41,762 nt of DNA from Clostridiales bacterium (GTDB taxonomy: Bacteria; Bacillota; Clostridia; Oscillospirales; Oscillospiraceae). How positions within the stretch are numbered: the first letter of the stretch is position 1; the number at the start of each line of letters is the position of its first letter. The stretch covers positions 1 to 41,762 of the forward strand of contig DYBL01000096.1 in assembly GCA_019418625.1 (NCBI GenBank), read 5' to 3'. The position numbers and the translations under genes were made by a program. This document shows, piece by piece, positions 15,576 through 24,563 of this stretch. The notes under the pieces were generated by a model. It was not told the DNA's origin, made no database searches, and saw nothing but the letters and a program-made list of their open reading frames with translations.

Positions 15576-17335
15576 GAAAAACACTCTGGCCGCATCTGCG
15601 GCCATACAGCCGGTGGATCGTCCTGGGCGTTGTATGCAGCGCCATGGAGGCCATTTTTGAATTGCTCATCCCCCTGGTGATGAGTGATATCGTGGACATC
15701 GGCATCGCAAACGCCGATCAGTCCTATGTGACGCAAAAGGGAATTTTGATGGTGGTCATGGCCATGGTGTCGCTGTGCTTCGGCCTGGGCGGCGCCGCCT
15801 GCTCTGCCATTGCCGGCCAGGGCTTCGGCGCCAACCTGCGCGCCGCCCAGTACGGACACATCCAGGAGTTTGCCTTCTCCAACATTGAAAAGTTTTCCAC
15901 GGCTTCCCTGGTGACCCGCCTGACCAACGATGTCAACAACATGCAGATGACGCTGATGATGGGCATGCGCCTTCTGGTGCGTGCCCCGGTGATGCTGGTG
16001 GCGGCGCTGTTTTTGTCCATCCGCATCAGCTACCAGCTCAGCAATGTCTTTTTGGTGGCGCTGCCTCTTTTGATCGTGGTGGTGGCCCTCATTTTGACCA
16101 AGGCCAGCCCCCTGTTCCGCTCCCTGCAGGAAAAGACCGACGCGCTGAACCTGGTGGTGCAGGAAAACCTGACCGGCATCCGGGTGGTGAAGTCCTTCGT
16201 CCAGGAGGACTATGAGCGGGAGAAGTTCGCCAAGCGCAACAACGATCTGCGCGCCACGTCCCAGAAGGCCTTCGGCATGGTGGTCATCAACATGCCTGTG
16301 ATGATGCTGATCATCTACGGCACCATCATCGCCGTCATGTGGTTCGGCGGTCAGATGGTCTATGCCGGCACCCTGGAAGCCGGCAAGCTTTTGACCTACT
16401 TCACCTACATCACCCAGATCATGATCTCGCTGATGATGGTGTCCATGATGTTCATGATGATGACCCGGTCCGTGGCCTGCGCCAAGCGGATCGTGGAGGT
16501 ATTGCGGGAGGTGCCCGCCATCACCAACGATGAGGCGGTCACCGAGCAGGACGAGAGCGGCAGGACCGTTCCCGCCACCGTCCGGGACGGCAGCATCGAC
16601 TTTGACCATGTGTCCTTCAAGTATGACCGCAGCAGCCCCGAGTGGATCTTGCGGGACGTGGACCTGCACATCCGCTCCGGCCAGACCGTGGGCATTCTGG
16701 GCGGCACCGGCAGCGCCAAGACCACGCTGGTGTCCCTGATCCCCCGCCTGTACGAGGCCACGGAGGGCACCGTGCGCGTGGGCGGCCGCCCCGTAAAGGA
16801 CTACACCATGGAGCACCTGCGGGATGCGGTGAGCGTGGTGCTGCAGAAGAACACCCTCTTCTCCGGCACCATCCGGGAAAACCTCCTCTGGGGCAATCCC
16901 AACGCCACGGAAGAACAGCTCTGGGACGCCTGCCGCAGCGCCTGTGCCGATGAGTTCCTTGAGCGCATGCCCGACGGGCTGGATACCGACCTGGGACAGG
17001 GCGGCGTCAATGTCTCCGGCGGCCAGAAGCAGCGGCTTTGCATCGCCCGCGCCATTTTGAAGCAGCCCCGTGTGCTGATCCTGGATGACTCCACCAGCGC
17101 CGTGGATACTGCCACGGATGCCAAGATCCGTCAGGCCTTTGCCACGGAGCTCAGGGATACCACCAAGATCATCATTGCCCAGCGGGTGAGCTCCATCTGC
17201 CAGGCGGATCTGATCCTGGTCATGGACGGCGGCCGTGTGGTGGCCCAGGGCACCCATGAAGAACTGATGAAAAACAGCGACATCTATCGCGAAGTCTATA
17301 CGGCACAGCAGGAAGGAGTGAGCATCGGTGGCTGA
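15572..17335 (+). CDS. Heterodimeric ABC exporter subunit with degenerate ATPase site
   Basis: 587 residues: six membrane helices (about 15-300), then a nucleotide-binding domain (340-580). Several catalytic residues are altered. Walker A reads GGTGSAKT with Ala382 where Gly is usual; Walker B ends LILDD, with Asp506 in place of the catalytic Glu; and the switch histidine is Gln537 (IIIAQR). The signature is VSGGQ (481-485). This is the pattern of the non-canonical half of exporters such as TM287/288 or BmrCD. Its partner is the next gene, which overlaps it by eight bases. Likely role: export of drugs, lipids or peptides. Confidence 0.93.
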   Translation: MRKTLWPHLRPYSRWIVLGVVCSAMEAIFELLIPLVMSDIVDIGIANADQSYVTQKGILMVVMAMVSLCFGLGGAACSAIAGQGFGANLRAAQYGHIQEFAFSNIEKFSTASLVTRLTNDVNNMQMTLMMGMRLLVRAPVMLVAALFLSIRISYQLSNVFLVALPLLIVVVALILTKASPLFRSLQEKTDALNLVVQENLTGIRVVKSFVQEDYEREKFAKRNNDLRATSQKAFGMVVINMPVMMLIIYGTIIAVMWFGGQMVYAGTLEAGKLLTYFTYITQIMISLMMVSMMFMMMTRSVACAKRIVEVLREVPAITNDEAVTEQDESGRTVPATVRDGSIDFDHVSFKYDRSSPEWILRDVDLHIRSGQTVGILGGTGSAKTTLVSLIPRLYEATEGTVRVGGRPVKDYTMEHLRDAVSVVLQKNTLFSGTIRENLLWGNPNATEEQLWDACRSACADEFLERMPDGLDTDLGQGGVNVSGGQKQRLCIARAILKQPRVLILDDSTSAVDTATDAKIRQAFATELRDTTKIIIAQRVSSICQADLILVMDGGRVVAQGTHEELMKNSDIYREVYTAQQEGVSIGG

Positions 17336-19241
17336 GAAAAAACCGATTTCCGTACAGCGTCCCGGCGGAGCGGGACATGGGCCCGGCGGCGGTCCCGGCC
17401 GCCATGGCTATCAAAAGCCCAAGGATCTCAAGGGCACTTTGACAAAGCTCATGCGCTACCTGGGCCGCTACAAGGCGGCGCTGTGCCTGGTGGCGGTGCT
17501 GCTGGTCATCAGCTCCGCCTGTACCGTGGGCGGGTCTTACCTCATCAAGCCCCTCATCAACGACTATATCCTGCCCGGCGACTTCCCGGGCCTTGCCAAA
17601 ATGCTGGCGTTCATGGGCTGCGTGTATGTGGTGGGCGCGGCCTGCTCCTTCGGCTATGCCCGGATCATGGTGCATGTGTCCCAGAACACCGTGGCCAAGA
17701 TCCGCAGCGACCTGTTTGACCGGATGCAGTCCCTGCCCCTCAAGTACTTTGACACGCACACCCACGGCGAGCTCATGAGCCGCTATACCAACGATATCGA
17801 GACTGTGTCCGAAGCCCTCAACAACAGCTTCGGCAGCCTCATCTCCTGCACGCTCAACTTCGTGGGGACCATCGCCATGATGATCGTCCTGAGCCCTCTG
17901 CTGACGCTCATCACCTTTGCCATGCTGGCGGTGATGCTGGGGGTGGTGAAGGTGATCGGCGGACGCTCCCGCCGGTACTTTGCCAGCCAGCAGGCGGCCA
18001 TCGGTGCTGTGAACGGCTATATTGAAGAGATGATCGAGGGCCAGAAGGTCATCAAGGTCTTCAACCACGAGGAGGCGGCCGTGGCCGGCTTTGCCGGACT
18101 CAACGAAAACTACCGCCAGGCCGCCACCCGGGCCCAGGCCTACGCCGGCGCCATGATGCCTGCCATGGGCAACCTCAGCTATATCAACTACGCCATCACC
18201 TGCTGTGTGGGCGCCATGCTGGCCATCAGCGGCGGCTCGTTCCGCCTGGGCGACCTGGGCGCGTTCTTGCAGTATACCCGACAGGTGAGCCAGCCTATTA
18301 CCCAGATCTCCCAGCAGGTCAACACCATCCTGGCGGCCGTGGCCGGTGCCGAGCGGGTCTTTGAGGTCATGGAGACGGAGCCCGAGGTGGACGAGGGCAA
18401 GGTCAAGCTGGTGCGGGTCACGGAGGACCGCGGCGGCGCGCTGCAGGAAGCCGGGTACGACACCGGCGAGTGGGCCTGGAAAAAACCCGACGGCACCCTG
18501 GTGCCTCTGCGGGGCGACGTGCGGTTCGACCACGTGGTATTCGGCTATGATCCCCGCAAGACCATCCTGCACGATATCTCGCTGTATGCAAAGCCGGGCC
18601 AGAAGATCGCATTCGTAGGCTCCACCGGCGCCGGCAAGACCACCATCACCAGCCTCATCAACCGCTTCTATGAGATCCAGTCCGGCACCATCACCTACGA
18701 CGGTATTGACGTGCGGGACATCGAAAAGGACTCCCTGCGCCGCTCTTTGGGCGTGGTGCTTCAGGATACCCACCTCTTTACGGGCACTGTGGCCGACAAC
18801 ATCCGTTACGGGCGCCTGGATGCCACGGACGAGGAAGTGGAGGCGGCCGCCCGGCTGGCCGGCGCCGATACCTTCATCCGCCATCTGCCCCAGGGATACC
18901 AGACGCCCCTCTCCGGCGACGGCGGCAACCTCAGCCAGGGCGAGCGTCAGCTTTTGAACATCGCCCGGGCAGCCTGCGCCAACCCGCCGGTGCTCATCCT
19001 GGATGAGGCCACCAGCTCCATCGATACCCGCACGGAAAAGATCATTGAAAAGGGCATGGACCGGCTCATGGCCGGGCGCACCGTGTTCGTCATCGCCCAC
19101 CGGCTCTCCACGGTCCGCAACGCAAAGGCCATCATGGTGCTGGAGCAGGGCAGCATCATCGAGCGGGGAGACCACGACGACCTGATCGCCCAGAAGGGCC
19201 GCTATTATCAACTGTACACCGGACAGGCGGAGCTCTCCTGA
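17328..19241 (+). CDS. Heterodimeric ABC exporter subunit with canonical catalytic residues
   Basis: 637 residues. A glycine-rich N-terminal tail (about 10-30) precedes six membrane helices (about 45-335) and the nucleotide-binding domain (395-637). Walker A is GSTGAGKT (431-438), the signature is LSQGE (535-539, a Gln for the usual Gly), Walker B has catalytic Glu560 (LILDEATSS), and the switch is His591 (VIAHRLSTV). In heterodimeric exporters each site combines Walker motifs of one subunit with the signature of the other. Here the active site would use this subunit's Walker/Glu/His and the VSGGQ of its partner. GTG 17328 follows GGAAGGAG. Confidence 0.94.
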   Translation: MAEKKPISVQRPGGAGHGPGGGPGRHGYQKPKDLKGTLTKLMRYLGRYKAALCLVAVLLVISSACTVGGSYLIKPLINDYILPGDFPGLAKMLAFMGCVYVVGAACSFGYARIMVHVSQNTVAKIRSDLFDRMQSLPLKYFDTHTHGELMSRYTNDIETVSEALNNSFGSLISCTLNFVGTIAMMIVLSPLLTLITFAMLAVMLGVVKVIGGRSRRYFASQQAAIGAVNGYIEEMIEGQKVIKVFNHEEAAVAGFAGLNENYRQAATRAQAYAGAMMPAMGNLSYINYAITCCVGAMLAISGGSFRLGDLGAFLQYTRQVSQPITQISQQVNTILAAVAGAERVFEVMETEPEVDEGKVKLVRVTEDRGGALQEAGYDTGEWAWKKPDGTLVPLRGDVRFDHVVFGYDPRKTILHDISLYAKPGQKIAFVGSTGAGKTTITSLINRFYEIQSGTITYDGIDVRDIEKDSLRRSLGVVLQDTHLFTGTVADNIRYGRLDATDEEVEAAARLAGADTFIRHLPQGYQTPLSGDGGNLSQGERQLLNIARAACANPPVLILDEATSSIDTRTEKIIEKGMDRLMAGRTVFVIAHRLSTVRNAKAIMVLEQGSIIERGDHDDLIAQKGRYYQLYTGQAELS

Positions 19242-19275
19242 GAGCGCCGCCTGCCGGCCGGGAAAAGAGGTAGAT

Positions 19276-20148
19276 ATGTCCAAGCTGAAAAAGTTTCGTC
19301 TGACCAATCTGCTTGCCCTGACGGCGGCAGGCATCATCAACGCCGTGGGCGTGACCATTTTCCTCGCCCCCGTCAAGCTCTATGACAGCGGCATCTCCGG
19401 CACGTCCATGCTTTTGGCCCAGGTGACACCGGAGTGGCTGACACTGTCTGTATTTCTGCTGGCGCTGAATGTGCCGCTGTTTTTGTACGGATTGAAAAAG
19501 CAGGGCCCGCTCTTCACTCTCTATGCCATCTACGCTGTGTGCATCTACTCCCTGGCTGCCTGGCTCATCACCGACGTGCTGCCGGTGGATGTGCGCTTTG
19601 CCTCGCCCCTGGCGGGGACGGACCTTTTGCTGTGCGCCCTGTTCGGCGGCGTCATCTCCGGCATCGGCAGCGGTATGGCCATCCGCTTCGGCGGCGCCAT
19701 GGACGGTATCGAGGTCATGGCGGTCATCTTCGCCAAGCGGCTGGGCGTGAGCGTGGGCACCTTCGTCATGGCATACAACATCCTGCTTTACATCGTCTGC
19801 GGCATCGTGCTGCAAAACTGGATCCTGCCCCTTTATTCCATCGTCACGTACGCCGCGGCCCTCAAGACCGTGGACTTCATCGTGGACGGCCTGGACCGGG
19901 CCAAGTGCGCCATGATCATCACCGTGGAGCCCGACGCCATCTGCCGGGAGCTTTGTGAGGCCTTTGAGTGCGGTGTGACCCGCATGGAGGTGCGGGGCGG
20001 CTACTCCAATGCCCCCAAGACCATGGTGTACTTCATCGTCAACCGCTTTCAGGTGACAAAGATGAAAGACCTGGTCCACGAGATCGACCCGGGCGCCTAT
20101 ATCGCCATCAGCGAGGTGGCCGATGTGTTCGCCGCCAACAATCAGTGA
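19276..20148 (+). CDS. YitT family membrane protein (DUF161/DUF2179)
   Basis: 290 residues. Five or six hydrophobic segments in the first about 200 residues include the YitT-type motif GGAMDGIEVMAV. The C-terminal soluble domain (about 215-285, with TRMEVRGGYSNAPKTMVYF) is the DUF2179 fold. YitT proteins are widespread in Firmicutes and their substrate is not established. The gene starts 34 nt after the ABC exporter and shares its terminator, so it may be co-transcribed from the MarR-controlled promoter. ATG 19276 has AAAGAGG upstream. Confidence 0.9.
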   Translation: MSKLKKFRLTNLLALTAAGIINAVGVTIFLAPVKLYDSGISGTSMLLAQVTPEWLTLSVFLLALNVPLFLYGLKKQGPLFTLYAIYAVCIYSLAAWLITDVLPVDVRFASPLAGTDLLLCALFGGVISGIGSGMAIRFGGAMDGIEVMAVIFAKRLGVSVGTFVMAYNILLYIVCGIVLQNWILPLYSIVTYAAALKTVDFIVDGLDRAKCAMIITVEPDAICRELCEAFECGVTRMEVRGGYSNAPKTMVYFIVNRFQVTKMKDLVHEIDPGAYIAISEVADVFAANNQ

Positions 20149-20149
20149 A

Positions 20150-20185
20150 AAAAGAGCGTCCCCGCCTGGCGGAGACGCTCTTTTT
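20150..20185. terminator. Bidirectional terminator between the yitT-like gene and the split XRE gene
   Basis: Stem AAAAGAGCGTC.CCG / CGG.GACGCTCTTTTT with a CCTGG loop. It lies between convergent genes, with A and T tracts on both sides. Confidence 0.85.
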
Positions 20186-20191
20186 GCGTGC

Positions 20192-21100
20192 TCAGAAGTC
20201 CCAGTTCGCTGGATCGTGGTCCAGCGTGGTGTCCTCGGCGTAGATCAGTACTCCGTCCGCCGGGTCGAGCGTGTAGGAAAGATCCTGCCAGATGGCAGTC
20301 CGGCCGTATTCGTCCGTCACCACAGCGGCGATCTGGACCGTATCCTGCGCGGTGAGAGGCAGACGCAGCTCCGGCAGACGGTAGAAGGAGCAGTCTTCAA
20401 AGCCCTGGAAGCTGTCGGGCTGCTGACAGGGCTCCGCCCAGGCCGCCAGCTTGCGGTTTTTGAACAGGGCTACCTGCACATCGGCGACTGCGGTGGGGCT
20501 TTCGGCGGCGGATCCCTGCTGCTCCCGTGTCCAGATGTAGCGCTCGTGACTGTCCTCCCCCAGAACCAGCGCCCCGTTCTGAAGGGGCATCCACATAAGA
20601 TTGCTCTGCACATCCACAGACGGCATAGTGTCGCTGTACAGCCCGCTGAACTGGTTGAGCAGCTGCGTGGAGCGGGTGCCGTCGGGGGCGATGAACACCA
20701 CCGCCACGGTGATGCTGTCCGTCAGATCTGCGGTCAGGTCGGCAGAGAAGGTCTGCCCCGGCTCCGATACCGCCGGCACCTCCGAAGGACCGCTGCCGCT
20801 GTCGATCTGAAACACGGCGGACATACCTTCCTTGAAGGTTTTCGGTACGGCCCAGGCATGAAAAGAGGCGGTGTTGGCCGCCGGGTCGGTGCCTGTCCAT
20901 TCACAGCCGTAGTCGGCAGTCAGTGCGTTCTGTGCCTTGAGGATCTCTTCCACCTGGGAGGAGATGGAGCCGATTTGGCGGTTCACGCTGGATTCCACAC
21001 GGGAGATATCGTTGAACATGTTCTCTTGCTGGAGCCGCAGGGTGTCCAGGGAGTGAAAGAGATTGAGGAGCACCACGGCCAGAGCGATAAGCGCCAGCAC
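20192..21100 (-). pseudogene. C-terminal part of a split XRE/membrane protein gene
   Basis: About 302 codons, in the same frame as the XRE gene upstream and separated from it only by TGA at 21107-21109 and two codons. It starts inside a membrane helix (LALIALAVVLLNLF), followed by a coiled-coil-like stretch (about 25-60) and an extracytoplasmic region that looks beta-rich. The GTG at 21100 has no ribosome site, so independent translation is doubtful. With Trp (TGG) in place of TGA the gene would give one 417-residue protein: HTH, linker, basic stretch, helix, outer domain. This suggests either a nonsense mutation or low-level readthrough. Confidence 0.75.
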
Positions 21101-21106
21101 GAAGGG

Positions 21107-21445
21107 TCAGCGGCGGCGCTTCGGCTTGGGAAGCGCCGCGGTATACCGCGCCACGATCTGTTCCACCATGTTCAGCTGGGCCTCCGTCAGCTCCTCGGGG
21201 GCGGAGGACGGGGCTGCTGCCCCATCTGTGCTGTCTGATCCCGGCGTTTCCTCTACGCCCAGCAGCCACCCTACGGACACACCGAACAGGCGGCTCAGTG
21301 CGATGAGCTTGTCGATCTCCGGCACCGCCGCGTCGGACTCCCACTTGTAGATGGACTGGCGGGACACGCCTACTTCCTGTCCCAGGGCCTCCTGGCTGAA
21401 AGACAGCTCCCTCCGCTTTTGGGCGATACGCTGTCCGATGGTCAT
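21107..21445 (-). CDS. XRE-family HTH protein, N-terminal part of a split gene
   Basis: 112 residues. The HTH covers about residues 3-60 (IGQRIAQKRRELSFSQEALG, then VGVSRQSIYKWESDAAVPEI). An acidic and Ala/Pro-rich linker follows, then a helix ending in the basic run KPKRRR directly before TGA. The reading frame continues without a shift into a membrane-helix protein, so this looks like the cytoplasmic half of a one-piece transmembrane regulator. ATG 21445 follows AAAGGAGG. The HTH half could still bind DNA. An inverted repeat at 21492-21544 lies in its upstream region. Confidence 0.8.
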   Translation of the reverse strand: MTIGQRIAQKRRELSFSQEALGQEVGVSRQSIYKWESDAAVPEIDKLIALSRLFGVSVGWLLGVEETPGSDSTDGAAAPSSAPEELTEAQLNMVEQIVARYTAALPKPKRRR

Positions 21446-21491
21446 GGGCAGACCTCCTTTCTCGAGGTGAGTATAGCGCCTTGCAGGGTAA

Positions 21492-21544
21492 GGGCGCCAC
21501 CAACCGCAGGGTGGAACGGTGTCAACCTGCGGTTAGCAGCGCCC
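21492..21544. repeat. Nested inverted repeat upstream of the XRE gene
   Basis: Outer arms GGGCGC (21492-21497) and GCGCCC (21539-21544) enclose AACCGCAGG (21502-21510) and ACCTGCGGTT (21525-21534). It lies between the GNAT gene and the XRE start, so it could be an operator for the XRE protein or a terminator of the GNAT gene; there is no T run. Confidence 0.45.
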
Positions 21545-21568
21545 GGAATGCATTGGGGCGCAAGGGAT

Positions 21569-22093
21569 TCAGACCAGCGCCTTTTCGTAGCAGTTCAGGA
21601 TCTCGTGGATGTAGCCCTGGAAGAAAAACTCCGTGGCCCCGGCAAAATGGTAGCCCAGGGTGGGGTAGAGGTGGTTGGCGGGCACATTGTGCTCCCAGGT
21701 ATCCAGCCGGATGACGGTCTTGCCCTGGGCCCGGGCGGTGTCCTCGCAGAAAGCCACCATCTCCTGGCCGCGTCCCCGGCCGGCCTGGTCGGGATGGATG
21801 CAGAGGGTGTGGATGACGCCCACCTGCTCCCGCTGGGCCGCAATGGACCAGGGAATGTCGTCGTACTCCGGCAGCTGCTCGCCGTTGAGGTTCACCACGC
21901 CCCAGATGCGGCCGTCCTCCTCACCTACGTAGAGGGTGCCTGCGGCCAGAACGGTGCGGGCGGTGTCCAATGTGGGGTAGGCCCCCTTGCGCCAGTTGGT
22001 ATAGACCACGCCGGTGGCGGCCTCTTTGTCCAAAATGGCGTCGTAGATGGCGCTCACCTGGGGAAGATCAGCTTCGGTTGCGGGACGGATCAT
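21569..22093 (-). CDS. GNAT-family N-acetyltransferase
   Basis: 174 residues. The acetyl-CoA pyrophosphate loop is visible as QAGRGRGQEMV after the beta strand VGVIHTLCIHP, the usual motif A. The N-terminus (MIRPATEADLPQVSAIYDAI) and the C-terminal NHLYPTLGYHFAG also fit the family. It should transfer acetyl from acetyl-CoA to an amine, but the acceptor cannot be told. ATG 22093 is preceded by AAAGGAG at a wide spacing. It lies between the ftsH terminator and the XRE gene, probably as a single-gene unit. Confidence 0.9.
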   Translation of the reverse strand: MIRPATEADLPQVSAIYDAILDKEAATGVVYTNWRKGAYPTLDTARTVLAAGTLYVGEEDGRIWGVVNLNGEQLPEYDDIPWSIAAQREQVGVIHTLCIHPDQAGRGRGQEMVAFCEDTARAQGKTVIRLDTWEHNVPANHLYPTLGYHFAGATEFFFQGYIHEILNCYEKALV

Positions 22094-22118
22094 AATGGAT
22101 GTTCTCCTTTCTTTTATG

Positions 22119-22148
22119 AAAACGGCACGCCGGGAGGCGTGCCGTTTT
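22119..22148 (-). terminator. Intrinsic terminator after ftsH
   Basis: Perfect stem AAAACGGCACGCC / GGCGTGCCGTTTT with a short loop, located 12 bases past the ftsH stop on the minus strand. Confidence 0.88.
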
Positions 22149-22159
22149 GCGGTGCTGAT

Positions 22160-24373
22160 TTACGGCTGGGGCGGGGTCTGGCCGCCGTCAGGCTCCTGAG
22201 ACTGGGCAGGCGCCTGAGGCTGCTCCTCCGCGGGAGCGGCAGCGCCCTCACCGGTGTCCTCCGGCGTCTGAGGCGCCTCCTCCGGTGCCTCGATCTTCTG
22301 GGAGATCATGTGCACCTTCTTGGCGGCGGGCTCGATCACCTCGGGGGAGGAGGGGCGGAAGCCCTGTTCCCGGGCGTTGGTGGAGGCATAGGCGTCCTCC
22401 ACGGTGGCCGGGTCCCGGCCCTCGATGATGGCCACCATCTCCGCGCCGGTGATGGTCTCCTTTTCCATCAGGTAGGCTACCACCTTATCCATGTCCTCCC
22501 GGTTTTCCCGGATGACCTCCACGGCGGACTTGTAGCACTTGTCCAGGATCTCCTTGACTGCCTGGTCCATGCGGGCGGCAGTATCCTGGGCACAGTCCAT
22601 ACCGTAGCCGCCGTCCAGATACTGGTTGCGGCGGGAGGCCAGGGCCATCATGCCGAACTCCTCGCTCATGCCGAACATGGCCACCATGTTGCGGGCCACG
22701 TTGGTGGCGTCCTGGATATCCTGAGAGGCGCCGTTGGTCATGGTGTTCATGACCACTTCCTCGGCGGCGCGGCCGCCCATGGAGACGGTGATCTTGGCCA
22801 TCAGCTCGTCCCGGGTGCGCAGCTCGGTCTTGTCCTCCTCGGGCATGAGCAGCGTGTAGCCCAAAGAGCCCTGGGTGTGGGGAACGATGGTGATCTTCTG
22901 CACCGGCTCGGTGTTTTTCTGCTTGTAGGCCACCATGGCATGGCCCACCTCGTGGTAGGCCACCAGCTTCTTTTCAAACTCCGTGAGGACGCTGCCCTTT
23001 TTCTCCGTGCCGGCGATGACCAGCTCGAAGGCGGCCAGCAGGTCCTCCTGGGTCACCAGCTTGCGGCCCTTGCGCACGGCCCGGAGGGCCGCCTCATTGA
23101 CCAGGTTGGCAAGGTCGGCGCCCACGCAGCCGGCGGTGGCCAGGGCCACCTTCTTGAGGTTCACATCCTCCGCCAGACGGATGTTGCGGGTGTGCACCTG
23201 GAGCGTGGCCAGACGGCCCGCCAGGTTGGGACGGTCGATGATGATGCGCCGGTCGAAGCGGCCGGGCCGCAGCAGCGCCTGGTCCAGCACCTCGGGGCGG
23301 TTGGTGGCCGCCAGCAGGATGATGCCCTTGGTGGGGTCGAAGCCGTCCATCTCCGCCAGCAGCTGGTTGAGGGTCTGCTCCCGTTCGTCGTTGCCGCCCA
23401 TGCGGTTGTCGCGGGACTTGCCGATGGTGTCGATCTCGTCGATGAACACGATGCAGGGGGCCACCTTGCTGGCCTCCTTGAACAGGTCCCGGACGCGGCT
23501 TGCGCCCACGCCCACGAACATTTCCACAAAGTCAGAGCCGGAGATGGAGAAGAAGGGAACGTTTGCCTCGCCGGCCACGGCCTTGGCCAAAAGGGTCTTG
23601 CCGGTGCCCGGAGGGCCTACCAGCAGCGCGCCCTTGGGCAGCTTTGCGCCGATCTCCGTGTATTTCTGGGGATTATGCAAAAAGTCGATGATCTCGGTAA
23701 GGGATTCCTTGGCTTCGTCCTGGCCGGCCACGTCCTTGAATGTGACGCCGGTGGACTTTTCCATGTAGACCTTGGCGTTGGCCTTCCCAACGCCGCCGAG
23801 GCCGCCCATACCGCCCATGCCGCCCTTTTTGGCCATCCAGCGCATGACCAGGGAGAACATGAGCATCAAGATCACAAAGGGCAGGACCAGCTCGATGAAG
23901 GCGCTCACCAGCGGGTTGAGCTGGGCTTGATAGGGCTTGTTGAACTTGACGCCGTATTCATTGAGCAGATTGACCACTTCGTCGTTGGACTGGATCTGCA
24001 CGGTGAAAAAGCTTAACTTTGTCACCTGCTGCTTTCCTGTGGGGTCAGTAAAGGTGTAGCCGTCTTTTGTGCGGGTGTACGAAACGCCCTGGGGGTCGGT
24101 GTATACATAGCCCTCTTCCGGGGTGATGAGCAGGATGTTCTCGCTGTTGCTGAACTCCACGTACTCCACGTCGCCGGATTTGACCATGTCTGTGAACTGG
24201 CTGTACTCCAGCGTCACGGAGGAGGCCTGGTGCCCGGCGCTGCCCAGGTACGCGGTGGCGGAATTGATGACGATGGTCAAAAGCAGTGCCCAGCAGACCA
24301 GGGAGAGGATCCCCCGCCAGTTGCCGCTGCCCTTTCCGCCGCTGTGGTTATTTTTGTTGTCGTTTGGATTCAT
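22160..24373 (-). CDS. ftsH: ATP-dependent zinc metalloprotease FtsH
   Basis: 737 residues, longer than the common 610-700. Membrane helices lie at about 20-42 and 158-180 around an extracytoplasmic domain. A glycine/methionine-rich linker (184-197) leads to the AAA+ domain: Walker A GPPGTGKT (253-260), Walker B IVFIDEID (308-315), and second region of homology TNRPEVLDQALLRPGRFDRR. The zinc site HEVGH is at 474-478. The last about 45 residues are rich in Pro, Glu and Gln and probably disordered, which explains the extra length. It degrades membrane and unstable cytosolic proteins. Its ATG follows AAAGGAG; the promoter is divergent from rlmB. Confidence 0.97.
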   Translation of the reverse strand: MNPNDNKNNHSGGKGSGNWRGILSLVCWALLLTIVINSATAYLGSAGHQASSVTLEYSQFTDMVKSGDVEYVEFSNSENILLITPEEGYVYTDPQGVSYTRTKDGYTFTDPTGKQQVTKLSFFTVQIQSNDEVVNLLNEYGVKFNKPYQAQLNPLVSAFIELVLPFVILMLMFSLVMRWMAKKGGMGGMGGLGGVGKANAKVYMEKSTGVTFKDVAGQDEAKESLTEIIDFLHNPQKYTEIGAKLPKGALLVGPPGTGKTLLAKAVAGEANVPFFSISGSDFVEMFVGVGASRVRDLFKEASKVAPCIVFIDEIDTIGKSRDNRMGGNDEREQTLNQLLAEMDGFDPTKGIILLAATNRPEVLDQALLRPGRFDRRIIIDRPNLAGRLATLQVHTRNIRLAEDVNLKKVALATAGCVGADLANLVNEAALRAVRKGRKLVTQEDLLAAFELVIAGTEKKGSVLTEFEKKLVAYHEVGHAMVAYKQKNTEPVQKITIVPHTQGSLGYTLLMPEEDKTELRTRDELMAKITVSMGGRAAEEVVMNTMTNGASQDIQDATNVARNMVAMFGMSEEFGMMALASRRNQYLDGGYGMDCAQDTAARMDQAVKEILDKCYKSAVEVIRENREDMDKVVAYLMEKETITGAEMVAIIEGRDPATVEDAYASTNAREQGFRPSSPEVIEPAAKKVHMISQKIEAPEEAPQTPEDTGEGAAAPAEEQPQAPAQSQEPDGGQTPPQP

Positions 24374-24421
24374 GTATGGTGAACTCCTTTCAGGGTTGGC
24401 AAGGCTCCAAAATTATAACGC

Positions 24422-24450
24422 AGTATACCACAGAACTTGGAAACTCACAA
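24422..24450 (-). promoter_or_regulatory. ftsH promoter
   Basis: Minus-strand TTGTGA (24450-24445), 17-base spacer ending in TGG, TATACT (24427-24422). It has the extended -10 TGGTATACT found elsewhere in the window. Confidence 0.7.
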
Positions 24451-24492
24451 GAACAAGGGATGGCTTTTTAATGAAGTTTCTGTAAATTAAGC

Positions 24493-24521
24493 TTTATTGT
24501 GTCCGGCTTCTATGGTATACT
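24493..24521 (+). promoter_or_regulatory. rlmB promoter
   Basis: TTTATT (24493-24498), 17-base spacer, extended -10 TGGTATACT (24513-24521). The rlmB start codon is 43 nt downstream. Confidence 0.7.
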
Positions 24522-24563
24522 ACAACCTGAATGTCGAAAAACTTTTGATTGTGGAGAGCACGT

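Noticed and set aside
17220..19376. Minus-strand 718-codon open frame
   Set aside because: Antisense to the second ABC exporter subunit, which has complete ATPase motifs.
21107..21109. TGA read as selenocysteine
   Set aside because: No selenocysteine insertion hairpin was seen downstream, the residue lies at a membrane boundary and not in a redox motif, and Trp is the natural expectation.
21419..24016. Plus-strand 865-codon open frame
   Set aside because: Antisense to ftsH, the GNAT gene and the XRE gene, all of which have clear family motifs. Its composition is typical of a GC-rich shadow frame.
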